DNA of 64,000 nucleotides from contig CP005974.1 of NCBI GenBank assembly GCA_000940995.1, positions 2,418,001-2,482,000 of the forward strand, given 5' to 3'. The stretch comes from Photobacterium gaetbulicola Gung47 (GTDB lineage Bacteria > Pseudomonadota > Gammaproteobacteria > Enterobacterales > Vibrionaceae). Under the pieces are notes generated by a model. The model was not told the DNA's origin, ran no database searches, and saw nothing but the letters and a program-made list of their open reading frames with translations. The translations under genes and the position numbers were made by a program. Below are positions 1 to 8,715 of this stretch, one piece after another (the first letter of the stretch is position 1; the number at the start of each line of letters is the position of its first letter).

Positions 1-1
1 A

Positions 2-238
2 ACGGTTCGCCGTGATGACCCTGCTGGCACCCACCTAGATTGGTGGCAACCAGAAGAGCTCGAAGAGCTGCCAGCAATTCAGGTTACCCTTCCGGTTTCT
101 GAAGGCCGTAGCGCAGGTGAAATTGTACCGGTTCGCCTGGCTTCTCGTGTTACTGAGCTTGGCACCCTTTGCCTTGAAGCGATCCCGACCGACGGCGGCC
201 AGAAATGGCAGGTCGAATTCGACGTTCGCGAAAAATAA
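2..238 (+). CDS. Hsp70-family protein, C-terminal end (partial)
   Basis: The window opens inside this gene, and only the last 78 codons are visible. The frame is open from base 2 to a TAA at 236-238. The stretch ELGTLCLEAIP...QKWQVEFDVREK closely parallels EVGTLQLECVS...KRWKVEFAIRKD inside the next gene, which is a clear Hsp70-type ATPase. I therefore read this as the end of a paralogous Hsp70-like protein, a cytosolic ATP-dependent chaperone-type ATPase, ending just after the substrate-binding beta domain. It would be the shorter member of a tandem pair. A hairpin terminator follows and the next gene starts 177 bases on, so the two may have separate transcripts. The family call rests on the paralogy alone because the ATPase domain lies outside the window. 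Confidence 0.75.
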   Translation, partial: TVRRDDPAGTHLDWWQPEELEELPAIQVTLPVSEGRSAGEIVPVRLASRVTELGTLCLEAIPTDGGQKWQVEFDVREK

Positions 239-253
239 CATACAGTTATTACA

Positions 254-281
254 AACGGCGCCTCAGGGCGCCGTTTTTTTT
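254..281 (+). terminator. Rho-independent terminator after the first Hsp70-like gene
   Basis: ACGGCGCC (255-262) pairs with GGCGCCGT (267-274) around a 4-base loop and is followed by a run of eight T. It lies 16 bases after the stop codon, so it should end the upstream Hsp70-like transcript before the second one begins. Confidence 0.9.
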
Positions 282-415
282 ATCCATTTAATTTTATTTT
301 ATTGAAATCAAAGATTTAATCTTGAAGATAAAGTCTTCATTAATGCACTCAACGGCTTTTTGGGATACTATCGAAAGCCTTAAAAAGTATTAAAACAACA
401 CGTCTGGAGTAATGA

Positions 416-3250
416 ATGACTTCTCCTCGCTACCTTGTCGGTATTGATCTCGGGACAACCCACACCGTTGTCGCTTACACACCGATTTCAGACAACCTAG
501 AATCGAGTCCGATTGAGATTTTCGAAATAGACCAACTTATCGCTCCAGGCGAGGTCGCCCGAAAACCACTTCTCCCTTCTTTCCGCTACCACCCTGCCGC
601 AGGTGAAATCGACCCATCCCTGATGGTCTTGCCATGGGATATCGAGCCTGTCGAGGGTGACATTGAGCACGCTATCATCGGTGAGCTTGCCAGAGAGATG
701 GGAGCCAAAGTGGAAGGCCGCCAGGTGGTGAGTGCCAAAAGCTGGTTATCACATACTGGTGTCGACAGAACCGAGGCTATTCTGCCTTGGTCGTCCAACA
801 ATAATGTCGCAAAAGTCTCTCCTGTTATCGCCAGCGCCAGTTATCTCAACCATGTTCGCCAGGCGTGGGATTACCACCATCCAGGTGACAAGCTCAAAGA
901 TCAGGAAGTCGTGATCACCGTACCGGCTTCATTTGATGAAGGCGCGCGGGCTCTGACCCTCGAAGCGGCTAAATTGGCTGGTTTCGGCGATATTCTGCTA
1001 CTTGAAGAGCCTCAGGCTGTTTGTTATGACTGGTACGCGAAGCACAAAGATCACGCAGAGGAAATCCTCAAAGATATTCCACTGTTAATGGTCTGCGATG
1101 TCGGCGGCGGTACTACAGACTTAAGCTTGATTAAAGTCGGCACCAAAGACGACAAGCTGACGCTGGATCGTATTGGGGTTGGTGACCACCTTATGCTAGG
1201 CGGTGACAACATTGACCTTGCCCTCGCCCATTTGGCCGAACAGCGCTTGCATGGTGGCAGCAAGAAGCTAAGTGCGTCTGGCCTGTCAAAGCTGATCCAG
1301 CAGACTCGCAAAGTCAAAGAGCAGCTCCTTTCCGGCAATGCCCCCGATACCGCGAAAGTTACTATGTTGGGCAGTGGCTCCCGCTTGATTGGCGGCGCCA
1401 AGAGCATCGATATGACACGCGAAGAAGTTCATCAAATCGCGCTCGATGGTTTCTTCCCCCGTACCGATTTCAGCGATCAGCCAAGCCACCGCCAAGCGGC
1501 AGTGATCGAGTTCGGTTTGCCCTATGCCGCGGATCCGGCGATCAGCAAGCATCTGGCCCAATTCATCGCCCTGCATGATTCCGTTTGCCGAGAATCCCTG
1601 GCAGATAGCGCCCAGGCACCAAGTGCCGGCCAACCCGCCATTCCGGTTGCAGTATTGCTCAATGGCGGGGTGTTCAACAGTCCATTGTTATCCAGCCGAG
1701 TACTGGACACATTCTCGCACTGGAAAGGTGACAGCGTCACCCACCTTGATAATCCACACCCAGATCTTGCCGTTGCCTATGGAGCCGTTGCTTATGCCAA
1801 AGCTCGCCATGGTGCCCAGCTCAAGATTGGTGGTGGCTCTGCCCGCTCCTTCTTCTTGGTGCTGGAAAATAAGAAGCGCGCAAAACAGGGGTTGTGCCTG
1901 CTACCAAAAGGCATTGACGAAAGTACCGAAATCCGCCTGAAGGATCGCAAGTTCGCCCTAACCTTGGGCGAGCCGGTACGCTTTAACTTGGTTTCCTCAA
2001 CCGACGACAGCCACACCCAAGCCGGTGAGATCTTTACCGTGGATGAAGAGAGCTTCGTCTCACTGCCGCCTTTCATTGCTACCCTTGACAGTGATCGCGA
2101 TCGGGCAGAGCTTGCCGCCAACCAGAAAGATCGGGAAGAGGTCACCCTCGCCTGTCAGCTAACGGAAGTCGGTACCCTGCAGTTGGAGTGTGTCAGCATT
2201 CATGATGACACCAAGCGCTGGAAAGTCGAGTTTGCCATCCGCAAGGATCTGGCCAAACTCCATCGTGATGGCGATGAATCTACCCTTGCCCAATCGGCTT
2301 TGCCTGCTCGCATGGACGATGCCATTGCCCTTGTCAAACAAGCCTATGGCGGCAGTACCAAAAACAATGATCCCAAGACCATTAAGACGCTACGCAGTCA
2401 ATTGGAAAAAACGCTGGGCAAACGCGACAGCTGGGAAACGCCATGCCTAAGGGAACTGGCAAATGCGCTGCTTGAAAGCAAGAAGAGACGCCGTCGCTCC
2501 GATCTCCATGAAAGGAACTGGCTGAAACTGACAGGCTTTGCAATGCGCCCAGGTTTCGGTTACCCATCCGATGAATGGCGCATGGAGCAAGTCTGGCAAC
2601 TTTACCAACACGGTGTCCAAGCAGGGAGTAGTGCGCAAACATGGAGTGACTGGTGGACATTCTGGCGCCGTATCGCCGGAGGCCTGAGTCAGGAGCAACA
2701 ATTGGTCATCTACAAGGACATTGCGAAATACATTAACCCTACAGCGAGCCGTAACAGCAAACTGGCTAAGGAAATGCAAGAACGTAGCTATGAAGATATG
2801 GTACGGCTGGCTGCTAGTTTAGAAAACTTGCCTTTCGACAAGAAACTTCAGCTCATTGAGTGGATCTTCGGCAGGCTGCAAAAACCGCTGTATTCCCAGG
2901 CCCATTGGTGGGCGATTGGGCGTATCGCAACCCGCAGTCCTTTCTATGGCAGTGCACATAATTTGCTCACCCCTCAGCACGTTGCCTACTGCTTACCGGA
3001 GCTGATGGATTTCGACTGGCGCAAGGATCCAAACATCGCTTTTGCGGCAGTAATGATGTGTCGCATGACTGGCGACCGCACTTTGGACATCGACGAAAAT
3101 AACCGAAATGACGTTATTTTGAAGCTAAAATCCAGCAAAGCGCCAGAAAGTTGGGTGGAAATGGTATCGACCGTCAAGGTATTGACAGAAAGTGAAACTA
3201 AGCGCGTATTCGGTGATGCACTACCAACAGGATTACGCTTAATCGATTAA
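416..3250 (+). CDS. Hsp70-family protein with long C-terminal extension
   Basis: This 944-residue protein starts with the Hsp70 phosphate-1 motif GIDLGTTHTVVAY (about residues 9-21). The phosphate-2 motif follows (CDVGGGTTDLSLIKVG, about 226-241), and the adenosine motif is seen at LLNGGVFNSPLL. It is far longer than DnaK (about 640 residues). The ATPase and beta domains fill roughly the first 620 residues, and the remaining 300, rich in Trp and basic residues, form a family-specific helical extension. It is probably a cytosolic ATP-driven chaperone or scaffold of the YegD-like branch, and its client is unknown. No DnaJ or GrpE gene is nearby. The ATG at 416 sits behind TCTGGAGTAATGA, a good ribosome binding site. 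I am sure of the superfamily and not of the function. Confidence 0.9.
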   Translation: MTSPRYLVGIDLGTTHTVVAYTPISDNLESSPIEIFEIDQLIAPGEVARKPLLPSFRYHPAAGEIDPSLMVLPWDIEPVEGDIEHAIIGELAREMGAKVEGRQVVSAKSWLSHTGVDRTEAILPWSSNNNVAKVSPVIASASYLNHVRQAWDYHHPGDKLKDQEVVITVPASFDEGARALTLEAAKLAGFGDILLLEEPQAVCYDWYAKHKDHAEEILKDIPLLMVCDVGGGTTDLSLIKVGTKDDKLTLDRIGVGDHLMLGGDNIDLALAHLAEQRLHGGSKKLSASGLSKLIQQTRKVKEQLLSGNAPDTAKVTMLGSGSRLIGGAKSIDMTREEVHQIALDGFFPRTDFSDQPSHRQAAVIEFGLPYAADPAISKHLAQFIALHDSVCRESLADSAQAPSAGQPAIPVAVLLNGGVFNSPLLSSRVLDTFSHWKGDSVTHLDNPHPDLAVAYGAVAYAKARHGAQLKIGGGSARSFFLVLENKKRAKQGLCLLPKGIDESTEIRLKDRKFALTLGEPVRFNLVSSTDDSHTQAGEIFTVDEESFVSLPPFIATLDSDRDRAELAANQKDREEVTLACQLTEVGTLQLECVSIHDDTKRWKVEFAIRKDLAKLHRDGDESTLAQSALPARMDDAIALVKQAYGGSTKNNDPKTIKTLRSQLEKTLGKRDSWETPCLRELANALLESKKRRRRSDLHERNWLKLTGFAMRPGFGYPSDEWRMEQVWQLYQHGVQAGSSAQTWSDWWTFWRRIAGGLSQEQQLVIYKDIAKYINPTASRNSKLAKEMQERSYEDMVRLAASLENLPFDKKLQLIEWIFGRLQKPLYSQAHWWAIGRIATRSPFYGSAHNLLTPQHVAYCLPELMDFDWRKDPNIAFAAVMMCRMTGDRTLDIDENNRNDVILKLKSSKAPESWVEMVSTVKVLTESETKRVFGDALPTGLRLID

Positions 3251-3359
3251 GGTTCTGTTAGGGTTCAGCTGGTAATCTCATCAACCATAAATGAGAACTA
3301 ACTTTTCTTCCTTAGAGATTTTCTCTGGGAATGTTTTTTGCCTAGCGAGTACACATCAC

Positions 3360-3563
3360 ATGAACCGTTCACAATATAAAGTTATCGCACAGCGGATTTT
3401 TAAATCTGAGAATCAACGCATTGCTGTTGAAGCTGTGATCTTCGAAGGCCTATCTAGCTACGAAGCAGAGAAGCGCTTTGATGTACCTAAAGGAACCCTT
3501 TCGCGCAATGTACGCAAGTACAAGCGTGAGGTGGAATACCTAAACAATGTTGTAGCGGCTTAG
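3360..3563 (+). CDS. Small helix-turn-helix protein
   Basis: A 67-residue basic protein if started at the ATG at 3360; an in-frame ATG at 3291 would add 23 residues that look unlike the rest. The segment IAVEAVIFEGLSSYEAEKRF followed by DVPKGTLSRNVRKYKREVEY has the spacing of a helix-turn-helix: a helix, the turn at GLSSYEAEKRFDVPKG, and a recognition helix TLSRNVRKYKR. This layout resembles the small HTH repressors of the TrfB/KorA and PapB groups. It is probably a DNA-binding regulator, target unknown. It stands alone between the Hsp70 gene and a bidirectional terminator. Neither candidate start has a strong ribosome binding site. Confidence 0.65.
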   Translation: MNRSQYKVIAQRIFKSENQRIAVEAVIFEGLSSYEAEKRFDVPKGTLSRNVRKYKREVEYLNNVVAA

Positions 3564-3580
3564 TATTTAGCCAGCTTAAT

Positions 3581-3618
3581 AAAAAAAACGGAGAATGGTT
3601 ACATTCTCCGTTTTTTTG
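3581..3618. terminator. Bidirectional terminator between convergent genes
   Basis: ACGGAGAATG (3588-3597) and CATTCTCCGT (3602-3611) form a perfect 10-bp stem with loop GTTA. A-rich sequence lies on the left and seven T on the right, so it can terminate both the small HTH gene (plus) and the ABC permease gene (minus). Confidence 0.93.
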
Positions 3619-3649
3619 TGCGTCGCTATTGAGACGAAACACCCTAAGG

Positions 3650-4495
3650 CTACATCATACGCAACATGTCATCACGCCCTCTCAGCCAACAGCTCAACCA
3701 ATACAGCGCCACGCCGACCACCAGCATGATGAGATGAGAAAAATAACCGAACTCGGAAAATACCGTATATGCCGACGAGCTCGTCAGGATAGAAAACGGC
3801 AACCCATAAATCTCAGATAACACAGCTCCAGCCTCACCCGACCCCGTTGCTTGGAACATCGCAATTTTAAATAATATAACCGTCAGTATCGCAGCAAGAA
3901 GCGGGTACCTGGTCAACTGGGATAGCGCCATCAGTCCTGCGCCAAGAGGAAACAGCGCAATACTCATTAGTCCCAACCGAGCAAGGAACTCAAACCAATG
4001 GGAAATTAAATTGGCAAAAGAAATCCCCCAGCTCACCATCACCTCTTGAGGTAACCAAAGGATTGCCATTATCCACACGATAAAGTCGGCAGCTAGCATC
4101 AAGGCAGAGGCAATCAATGGAATAACGGCTAGCGCAAATATCAATTTCGCGGCTACAGCCTGGAAGTCAGAGACAGGCATTGAGCGCCAAAATAGTAAGC
4201 TGCCTTCCTGTTTCTCTTTACGAACTGTTTTAGGAACGTAAATAAAGAAAAGCACCAGGTAGACAATGCCGGCAACCACTTCGTTAAGCTTACCGACCAA
4301 TCCGGCAAACGTACCCTGGGCTACCCCCCAATCGATCATTCCCTGCCCGCTTGACTGTATTGAAAGGGCAACATTATCGCCCTGCATCACAAAGATAAAA
4401 TTAATGATCGCGAAGACTAGCAGCAAAAGCGGCAACCGAATGACGATGCGGTGCTCAATCAACTCTTTTTCAAGCAGCGTTAACCAAGCTCTCAT
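3650..4495 (-). CDS. ABC transporter permease (ABC-2 type)
   Basis: A 281-residue integral membrane protein with about six hydrophobic spans. The first is at about 20-38 (IVIRLPLLLLVFAIINFIFV), followed by a long extracytoplasmic loop and a cluster of five further spans. The cytoplasmic motif KTVRKEKQEGSLLFWRSMPVS is typical of ABC-2 export permeases, in which the coupling region carries a Lys/Arg-Glu-rich stretch. It is the membrane half of an exporter whose ATPase is encoded immediately upstream; the two genes overlap by 4 bases (ATGA), implying translational coupling. The ATG at 4495 follows an AGGAGG site. The substrate cannot be read from the sequence. Confidence 0.88.
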   Translation of the reverse strand: MRAWLTLLEKELIEHRIVIRLPLLLLVFAIINFIFVMQGDNVALSIQSSGQGMIDWGVAQGTFAGLVGKLNEVVAGIVYLVLFFIYVPKTVRKEKQEGSLLFWRSMPVSDFQAVAAKLIFALAVIPLIASALMLAADFIVWIMAILWLPQEVMVSWGISFANLISHWFEFLARLGLMSIALFPLGAGLMALSQLTRYPLLAAILTVILFKIAMFQATGSGEAGAVLSEIYGLPFSILTSSSAYTVFSEFGYFSHLIMLVVGVALYWLSCWLRGRDDMLRMM

Positions 4496-5346
4496 GCTTC
4501 CTCCTGCTGCAGGGCAATAAAGACCTCTGACAAGGATGGTTCACAGACCTCCCCAAATACCGATAGCTTTTCAGCTTTACCGTTTTCGAAAATACACATG
4601 GACTCTTTTATCCCATGTTGGATATGAATAGGCCTCGCCGCTTCGGCTTGACGCTTATTTTCTTCTTTAACAATGACCTTCTGGAAGCGCCCTTGGATTT
4701 CATCGACAGAACCACTCGTTACCGCTTTGCCTTTTTTTAGGATCAGCAGCTCAGTTAGCAAATGAGACACCTCATCAACTTCATGACTCGCAATAATCAT
4801 GGCGCGCTCACCCTGTTTAAGCCACTCAACAAGTTGATTATAAAATCGTTCCCTAAACATGAGATCCAGACCTAGTGTGGGCTCATCCAAAATAAGTAGC
4901 CTCACATCCGCTGACATAACCAGGGCTAAATGCAATTGCACCTTCATCCCTTTCGACAGACGCCCGATCTTGGTTGATAGCGGAATTTCCGTTTGCGATA
5001 AATACTGTTGGGCAAGCTCAAGGCTAAAGTTAGGATGCACGCCCGCGCTGTATTTCACAATTTGCTTCACTGTCATCCACTCGGGAAGCACAGCGACATC
5101 CGACAGGTAGGCCAAATCCCGTACAATGTTAACACGATCATTTCTTGGTTCCATCCCGAACACACTCAATGTCCCATCATAATCGTAGGCACCAAGTAAG
5201 CATTTGATTAGTGAAGATTTCCCGGCACCATTATGGCCCAATATCCCTAACACCTGGCCAGGTTTAATTGTAAAATTAATCCCCATCAGCGCTCGGAACC
5301 TGCCGTAGCTTTTTCCCAGCTGATGTGCTTCTACCAATGTATCCAC
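4492..5346 (-). CDS. ABC transporter ATP-binding protein
   Basis: A 284-residue ABC ATPase. Walker A is GHNGAGKSS (about 38-46), the signature is LSKGMKVQL, Walker B is LLILDEPTLGLD, and the switch histidine is in IIASHEVDE. The signature has K in place of the usual G/S-Q pattern (LSxGM). A C-terminal tail of about 70 residues may contact the permease. It should power the ABC-2 permease encoded just downstream, with which it overlaps by 4 bases. The start is GTG at 5346, preceded by AAGGTTAAATA. The pair has the YtrB/CcmA-like arrangement of small exporters; the substrate is unknown. Confidence 0.9.
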   Translation of the reverse strand: MDTLVEAHQLGKSYGRFRALMGINFTIKPGQVLGILGHNGAGKSSLIKCLLGAYDYDGTLSVFGMEPRNDRVNIVRDLAYLSDVAVLPEWMTVKQIVKYSAGVHPNFSLELAQQYLSQTEIPLSTKIGRLSKGMKVQLHLALVMSADVRLLILDEPTLGLDLMFRERFYNQLVEWLKQGERAMIIASHEVDEVSHLLTELLILKKGKAVTSGSVDEIQGRFQKVIVKEENKRQAEAARPIHIQHGIKESMCIFENGKAEKLSVFGEVCEPSLSEVFIALQQEEA

Positions 5347-5663
5347 TATTTAACCTTTTAGTTAATATTTAATTCCCACATAAGCATACTATCAGGAATG
5401 CCACAGCCCTAATACTAATAGCCTAGATACAGATATATGAATTAATTTACACTCTGGCAAAGAGGAAACCACGTGCATATGGAATAAAGAAAGATGTGCC
5501 AATCTAATTTGATTGACACATTCAAGAGGCATATGAAAGGTTACTCTAAATAAATAGAGTAAAGTTTCTGAAACATCTATATGTTCAGAGAGTCATTGAA
5601 TTAACCCTGAGCATTCATACGAATACGGGCTAATGTCGGCAGTCGTTAAGCTGAAGCTTGGTT
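5347..5663. other. Non-coding gap with small inverted repeats
   Basis: No convincing gene lies here. It holds the promoter region of the ABC exporter operon and the trailer of the small acidic gene at 5664-5990. TTACTCTA (5541-5548) and TAGAGTAA (5555-5562) form an 8-bp stem with loop AATAAA but without a T-run, so it is at best a weak terminator. Confidence 0.5.
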
Positions 5664-5990
5664 TTATTCTTCGATTTTTTCAACAAGTTCTTCTGGGTCA
5701 ACACCATCTTTTTGCATGAGAGCGAGAATTTCCATCATACGTACCTGACGGGCTTCTTCTTTAAACTCATGGAGAACGGCAATTAGGTTGTTAATTTTGT
5801 GTAGAGGCATACGCTTAATCACCGCCTTCTGGCGTCCCGGTACTTCATCAGCAAAATCGATGAGTACCTGGCGGTAATCAACACGCTCTTCTTTAATAAC
5901 ACCGGTTTTAGTATCAACTTTTACAGTTTTAGCTTCAACACTATTAAGCATCGCTGATAACGCTTTCTCAGCAGCTGCAAAGTTATCCAT
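5664..5990 (-). CDS. Small acidic protein of unknown function
   Basis: A 108-residue protein, predicted mostly alpha-helical, with a charged C-terminal half (HEFKEEARQVRMMEILALMQ, then KDGVDPEELVEKIEE). I do not recognise a family. The N-terminal helix-rich layout and size faintly recall H-NS-type oligomerisation domains, but no DNA-binding end is visible. An in-frame TTG three bases upstream is possible, but the ATG at 5990 is placed correctly behind AGAGGTAATATTG. The gene stands alone with non-coding DNA on both sides, which suggests its own promoter. It has no signal peptide or membrane span and so should be cytosolic. Confidence 0.7.
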   Translation of the reverse strand: MDNFAAAEKALSAMLNSVEAKTVKVDTKTGVIKEERVDYRQVLIDFADEVPGRQKAVIKRMPLHKINNLIAVLHEFKEEARQVRMMEILALMQKDGVDPEELVEKIEE

Positions 5991-6455
5991 CAATATTACC
6001 TCTTAAACTGAATATCATGCACTGAAATCGCCGACTAAAATGGGCAATTCAAGCGACGTCATGATGATATGCTAATAACATTCAAAAATATTTTGTCTTG
6101 CATCGATGGCAAGATAATTCTTTTCATATTGAACCACATTCGATGCAGCACATAAGTTGTTAGAAGCAAAGAGTGGCAATAGTTAGGGACTACAAAGGGT
6201 AGATACGCTGATAATACCTCTTGTTAGAATCCTTGTGAACATAAATTTAAGGAAATTATCAATTATTCAGAAATCAGCAGGGTTTAGCTGCATATAGTGA
6301 GTGTGGACTAGGGTGTACACTTTAGCAAATAGATTCGCATACGCGTATTACATCTGCCAACTTTTTCTCTACTTTGAACACCATGCACCAACCCGCACCA
6401 ACTAGATGCACTTCGATATATACTCTTACTTATGGCATGAACCACATCTTTTATC
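5991..6455. other. Non-coding gap
   Basis: No gene is visible in this 465-bp stretch. TCTTGC (6096-6101) and GCAAGA (6109-6114) flank ATCGATG, a small inverted repeat that could be an operator or hairpin. The stretch must hold the divergent promoters of the acidic protein gene and the RNase T2 gene, but I see no convincing -35/-10 pair. Confidence 0.5.
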
Positions 6456-7424
6456 ATGGTTTGGATATTAAAGCGATTAATTCAAATACCCGTAATTTTG
6501 GGTTTTGCTGCAATATCATTTGCATCAATCAAAGTAGAAGGGGTATTTGAAGCAACAATGCCCTGCTCTGTGTTTCAATCTTTTCGCCAAGATACCAACC
6601 CAGGTGATATCAAGGTGATACCACGACAGCAATACACTGTTTACGCCCGCAACAAAACCAATGGAGAGTGGTTGCAAATTATCGTGCCCGAAGCCTCTCC
6701 TTCTTTGCGTTGGGTTAACCTCTCATGCGGTCAATCCGATTTATCCTCCCTCATACAGTTAAAGGGAAGCAATCACCAGTGCCAAACCAAAGGCCAATAT
6801 GACTCATACTTGCTTGCAGTTAGCTGGCAGCATGGTTTCTGCCAACATGCGACTGGGGTCGCTTCAAAGCCCGAGTGCACCGCTATCAACCAACAGCAGC
6901 TCTCTATTTACAACCTCACCCTACATGGTTTGTGGCCCACCCGGCAATCTTGCGGTATTCACTATGGCTACTGTGAGCCCGATAAGAAAATGGATCTCAC
7001 ACCGAGCACTATCAGCACCCTTGCCCCCTGGATGCCCAATTTTTATTATCAAACCGAATTTGGCGCATACCAATGGAAAAAGCACGGCAGCTGCCAATAC
7101 CGAGAGGATGATGACTATTTTCTCTTAGCAACGTCACTGGTCCGCCAAGTTGATACCTCATTAATAGGACGATACATCAAGCAACATGTAGGAAAACAGA
7201 TGTCCACTGCCCAGTTCAAACAGGTGCTTACCGATAATTTTGGCTTACATGCAGTCAAACGTATCCAGCTATCATGTATAAATAAACGCTACCTTCAGGA
7301 AATAAGATTAAGTTTGGGCAAGGATTTTGAACAACATGGCACTCTGGTCGGCAAACTCATATCGGGCCCTGCATTGCCGTCTTTTGCAGGAAACTGTGCA
7401 CCCACCATAGAGGTTGAAAATTGA
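6456..7424 (+). CDS. Ribonuclease T2 family protein (secreted)
   Basis: A 322-residue protein with an N-terminal hydrophobic segment (about 7-24) that looks like a signal peptide. It carries both catalytic segments of RNase T2: LTLHGLWPT (CAS I, about 155-163) and WKKHGSCQ (CAS II, about 207-214), each supplying a catalytic histidine. Many cysteines suggest disulfides, as expected in the periplasm or outside the cell. It should cleave RNA endonucleolytically through a 2',3'-cyclic phosphate with little base preference, like E. coli RNase I. About 125 residues precede CAS I, which is longer than RNase I, so an extra N-terminal domain may be present. The start ATG at 6456 has a weak ribosome binding site. 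Confidence 0.9.
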   Translation: MVWILKRLIQIPVILGFAAISFASIKVEGVFEATMPCSVFQSFRQDTNPGDIKVIPRQQYTVYARNKTNGEWLQIIVPEASPSLRWVNLSCGQSDLSSLIQLKGSNHQCQTKGQYDSYLLAVSWQHGFCQHATGVASKPECTAINQQQLSIYNLTLHGLWPTRQSCGIHYGYCEPDKKMDLTPSTISTLAPWMPNFYYQTEFGAYQWKKHGSCQYREDDDYFLLATSLVRQVDTSLIGRYIKQHVGKQMSTAQFKQVLTDNFGLHAVKRIQLSCINKRYLQEIRLSLGKDFEQHGTLVGKLISGPALPSFAGNCAPTIEVEN

Positions 7425-7569
7425 TTACTTTTAAATCATATAGATAGATTTAAAGTAAATAATGAGAGACAGGTAGTATTTTCACATATTTACCCTATTG
7501 CATTCTCACCTTGGTATTGTAAAATTCATACCGTTCATTAGCTAAAGTAATGAATATAAAGCCTTTTGG

Positions 7570-7646
7570 CGGACATTAGCGCAGTTTGGTAGCGCACTAC
7601 TCTGGGGGAGTAGGGGTCGCTGGTTCAAATCCAGTATGTCCGACCA
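7570..7646 (+). tRNA. tRNA-Pro (anticodon GGG)
   Basis: A complete 77-nt cloverleaf. The acceptor arms CGGACAT and ATGTCCG pair perfectly, with discriminator A and an encoded CCA (7644-7646). The anticodon stem CTACT/AGTAG closes a seven-base loop CTGGGGG, giving GGG in the anticodon position. The T arm is CTGG-TTCAAAT-CCAG, and the D arm contains AGCGCAGTTTGGTAGCGC. The tRNA should read CCC and CCU proline codons. The sequence CCAAAGGGCTTTTTT just downstream pairs partly with AAAGCCTTTTGG just upstream and ends in T, so it probably forms the terminator. Confidence 0.97.
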
Positions 7647-7977
7647 AAGGGCTTTTTTATTTCCTGCCAACACGCTGTCCGACGTAGAGTCCATATCCAT
7701 TGCATTTGACGGTTATTTAACACAACGGATCTGTTCGATTGGGTTAAACTACTGAAGTGTATCGTTATTGGAGCCTAACCTCCTGACAAATAGCTTGCTC
7801 CACTGCATTGATTTTTTATATCAAGCCGAGGTATCTTCACACGTTAGCGATACAGTTTCACTGTGTTTGGCACGACTTGCATCACAAGGGACTTTAGAAA
7901 CACATGCTTTTTAACAATAGCCAGAGATATGCACTTTCTCTGGCCGGATCAACAGCTCAACCACCATACAGGACGTT
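7647..7977. other. tRNA trailer and sanA upstream region
   Basis: It starts with the T-run (7658-7662) that likely ends the tRNA transcript. The rest must carry the sanA promoter. I see no further gene; the open frame running through 7863-8090 overlaps sanA and has no protein-like features. Confidence 0.5.
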
Positions 7978-8655
7978 ATGAAGTTAACCGATATCATACG
8001 TTACAGTGCCGTTGGCTGTATTTTACTTATTTCCTTTATCCTATTGATCGACAGATGGTTCTCCGATCAAGCCTCATCTCGAATCTTTGAAAGTACTCAA
8101 GCCACCCCTACCCGCTCGATCGGTTTAGTACTGGGTACCAGCAAATATATCGCTCGATCGCTAAACCCTTATTATCAATTCCGAATTGATGCTGCCAAGC
8201 AATTGTACAAAGAAGGTAAAGTCGATATTTTGCTACTGAGTGGCGATAACGCTCACCGCTCTTACAACGAACCCTGGACGATGAAGCGCGATTTACTTAA
8301 ATCCGGTATACCCGAGCAGGACATCGTGTTGGATTACGCCGGGTTCAGAACCTTAGACTCGGTAGTTAGGGCCAAGAGCGTTTTCGATGCCAACCATTTC
8401 GTTATTATTACCCAACGCTTTCACTGTGAGCGGGCTTTATTTATTGCTGACAGGAATCAAATTGATGCGATATGCCTTGCCGTCCCAGAGCCCAAGGGGT
8501 GGGCAGGCCTAAAAATACGGACGCGTGAAGTCTTGGCAAGGATTAAGGCCCTTATTGACGTGTATATTCTCGATATGAAACCAAAATTTGCCGGCCCCAA
8601 AGAGCCTATCGAAACTGAGCCCCTGGAACTGGAAGGCCCTCACCGACCAAGTTGA
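7978..8655 (+). CDS. sanA: SanA/YdcF family membrane-anchored protein
   Basis: A 225-residue protein with one N-terminal membrane span (about 9-27), then a soluble DUF218 (SanA/YdcF) domain. Visible hallmarks are IGLVLGTSKY, the arrangement FRIDAAKQLY, LLLSGDNAHRSYNEP, LDYAGFRTLDSVVRA and ITQRFHCERALFIA. These match the E. coli SanA layout, in which an inner-membrane protein with its domain in the periplasm is linked to envelope barrier function and high-temperature vancomycin exclusion. The exact biochemistry of this family is unsettled. The ATG at 7978 follows CAGGACGTT. The gene is monocistronic and is followed by a strong 13-bp inverted repeat. Confidence 0.87.
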   Translation: MKLTDIIRYSAVGCILLISFILLIDRWFSDQASSRIFESTQATPTRSIGLVLGTSKYIARSLNPYYQFRIDAAKQLYKEGKVDILLLSGDNAHRSYNEPWTMKRDLLKSGIPEQDIVLDYAGFRTLDSVVRAKSVFDANHFVIITQRFHCERALFIADRNQIDAICLAVPEPKGWAGLKIRTREVLARIKALIDVYILDMKPKFAGPKEPIETEPLELEGPHRPS

Positions 8656-8670
8656 CTAGCTTTGGCCTAA

Positions 8671-8715
8671 CGTATCTCCCAGCCTGGCAGTACCAGCTGT
8701 TCGCTGGGAGATACG
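8671..8715. repeat. 13-bp inverted repeat downstream of sanA
   Basis: CGTATCTCCCAGC (8671-8683) and GCTGGGAGATACG (8703-8715) are perfect inverted copies around 19 bases. The loop itself contains CTGG...CCAG. There is no T-run, so it may be a Rho-type or mRNA-end hairpin rather than a classic terminator. Confidence 0.75.

Noticed and set aside
7741..7977. Possible promoter with extended palindrome before sanA
   Set aside because: No -35/-10 pair at acceptable spacing was convincing and the palindromes were shorter than expected by design.
7863..8090. Open frame overlapping the sanA start
   Set aside because: It overlaps sanA in another frame; sanA has the better ribosome binding site and recognisable family motifs.
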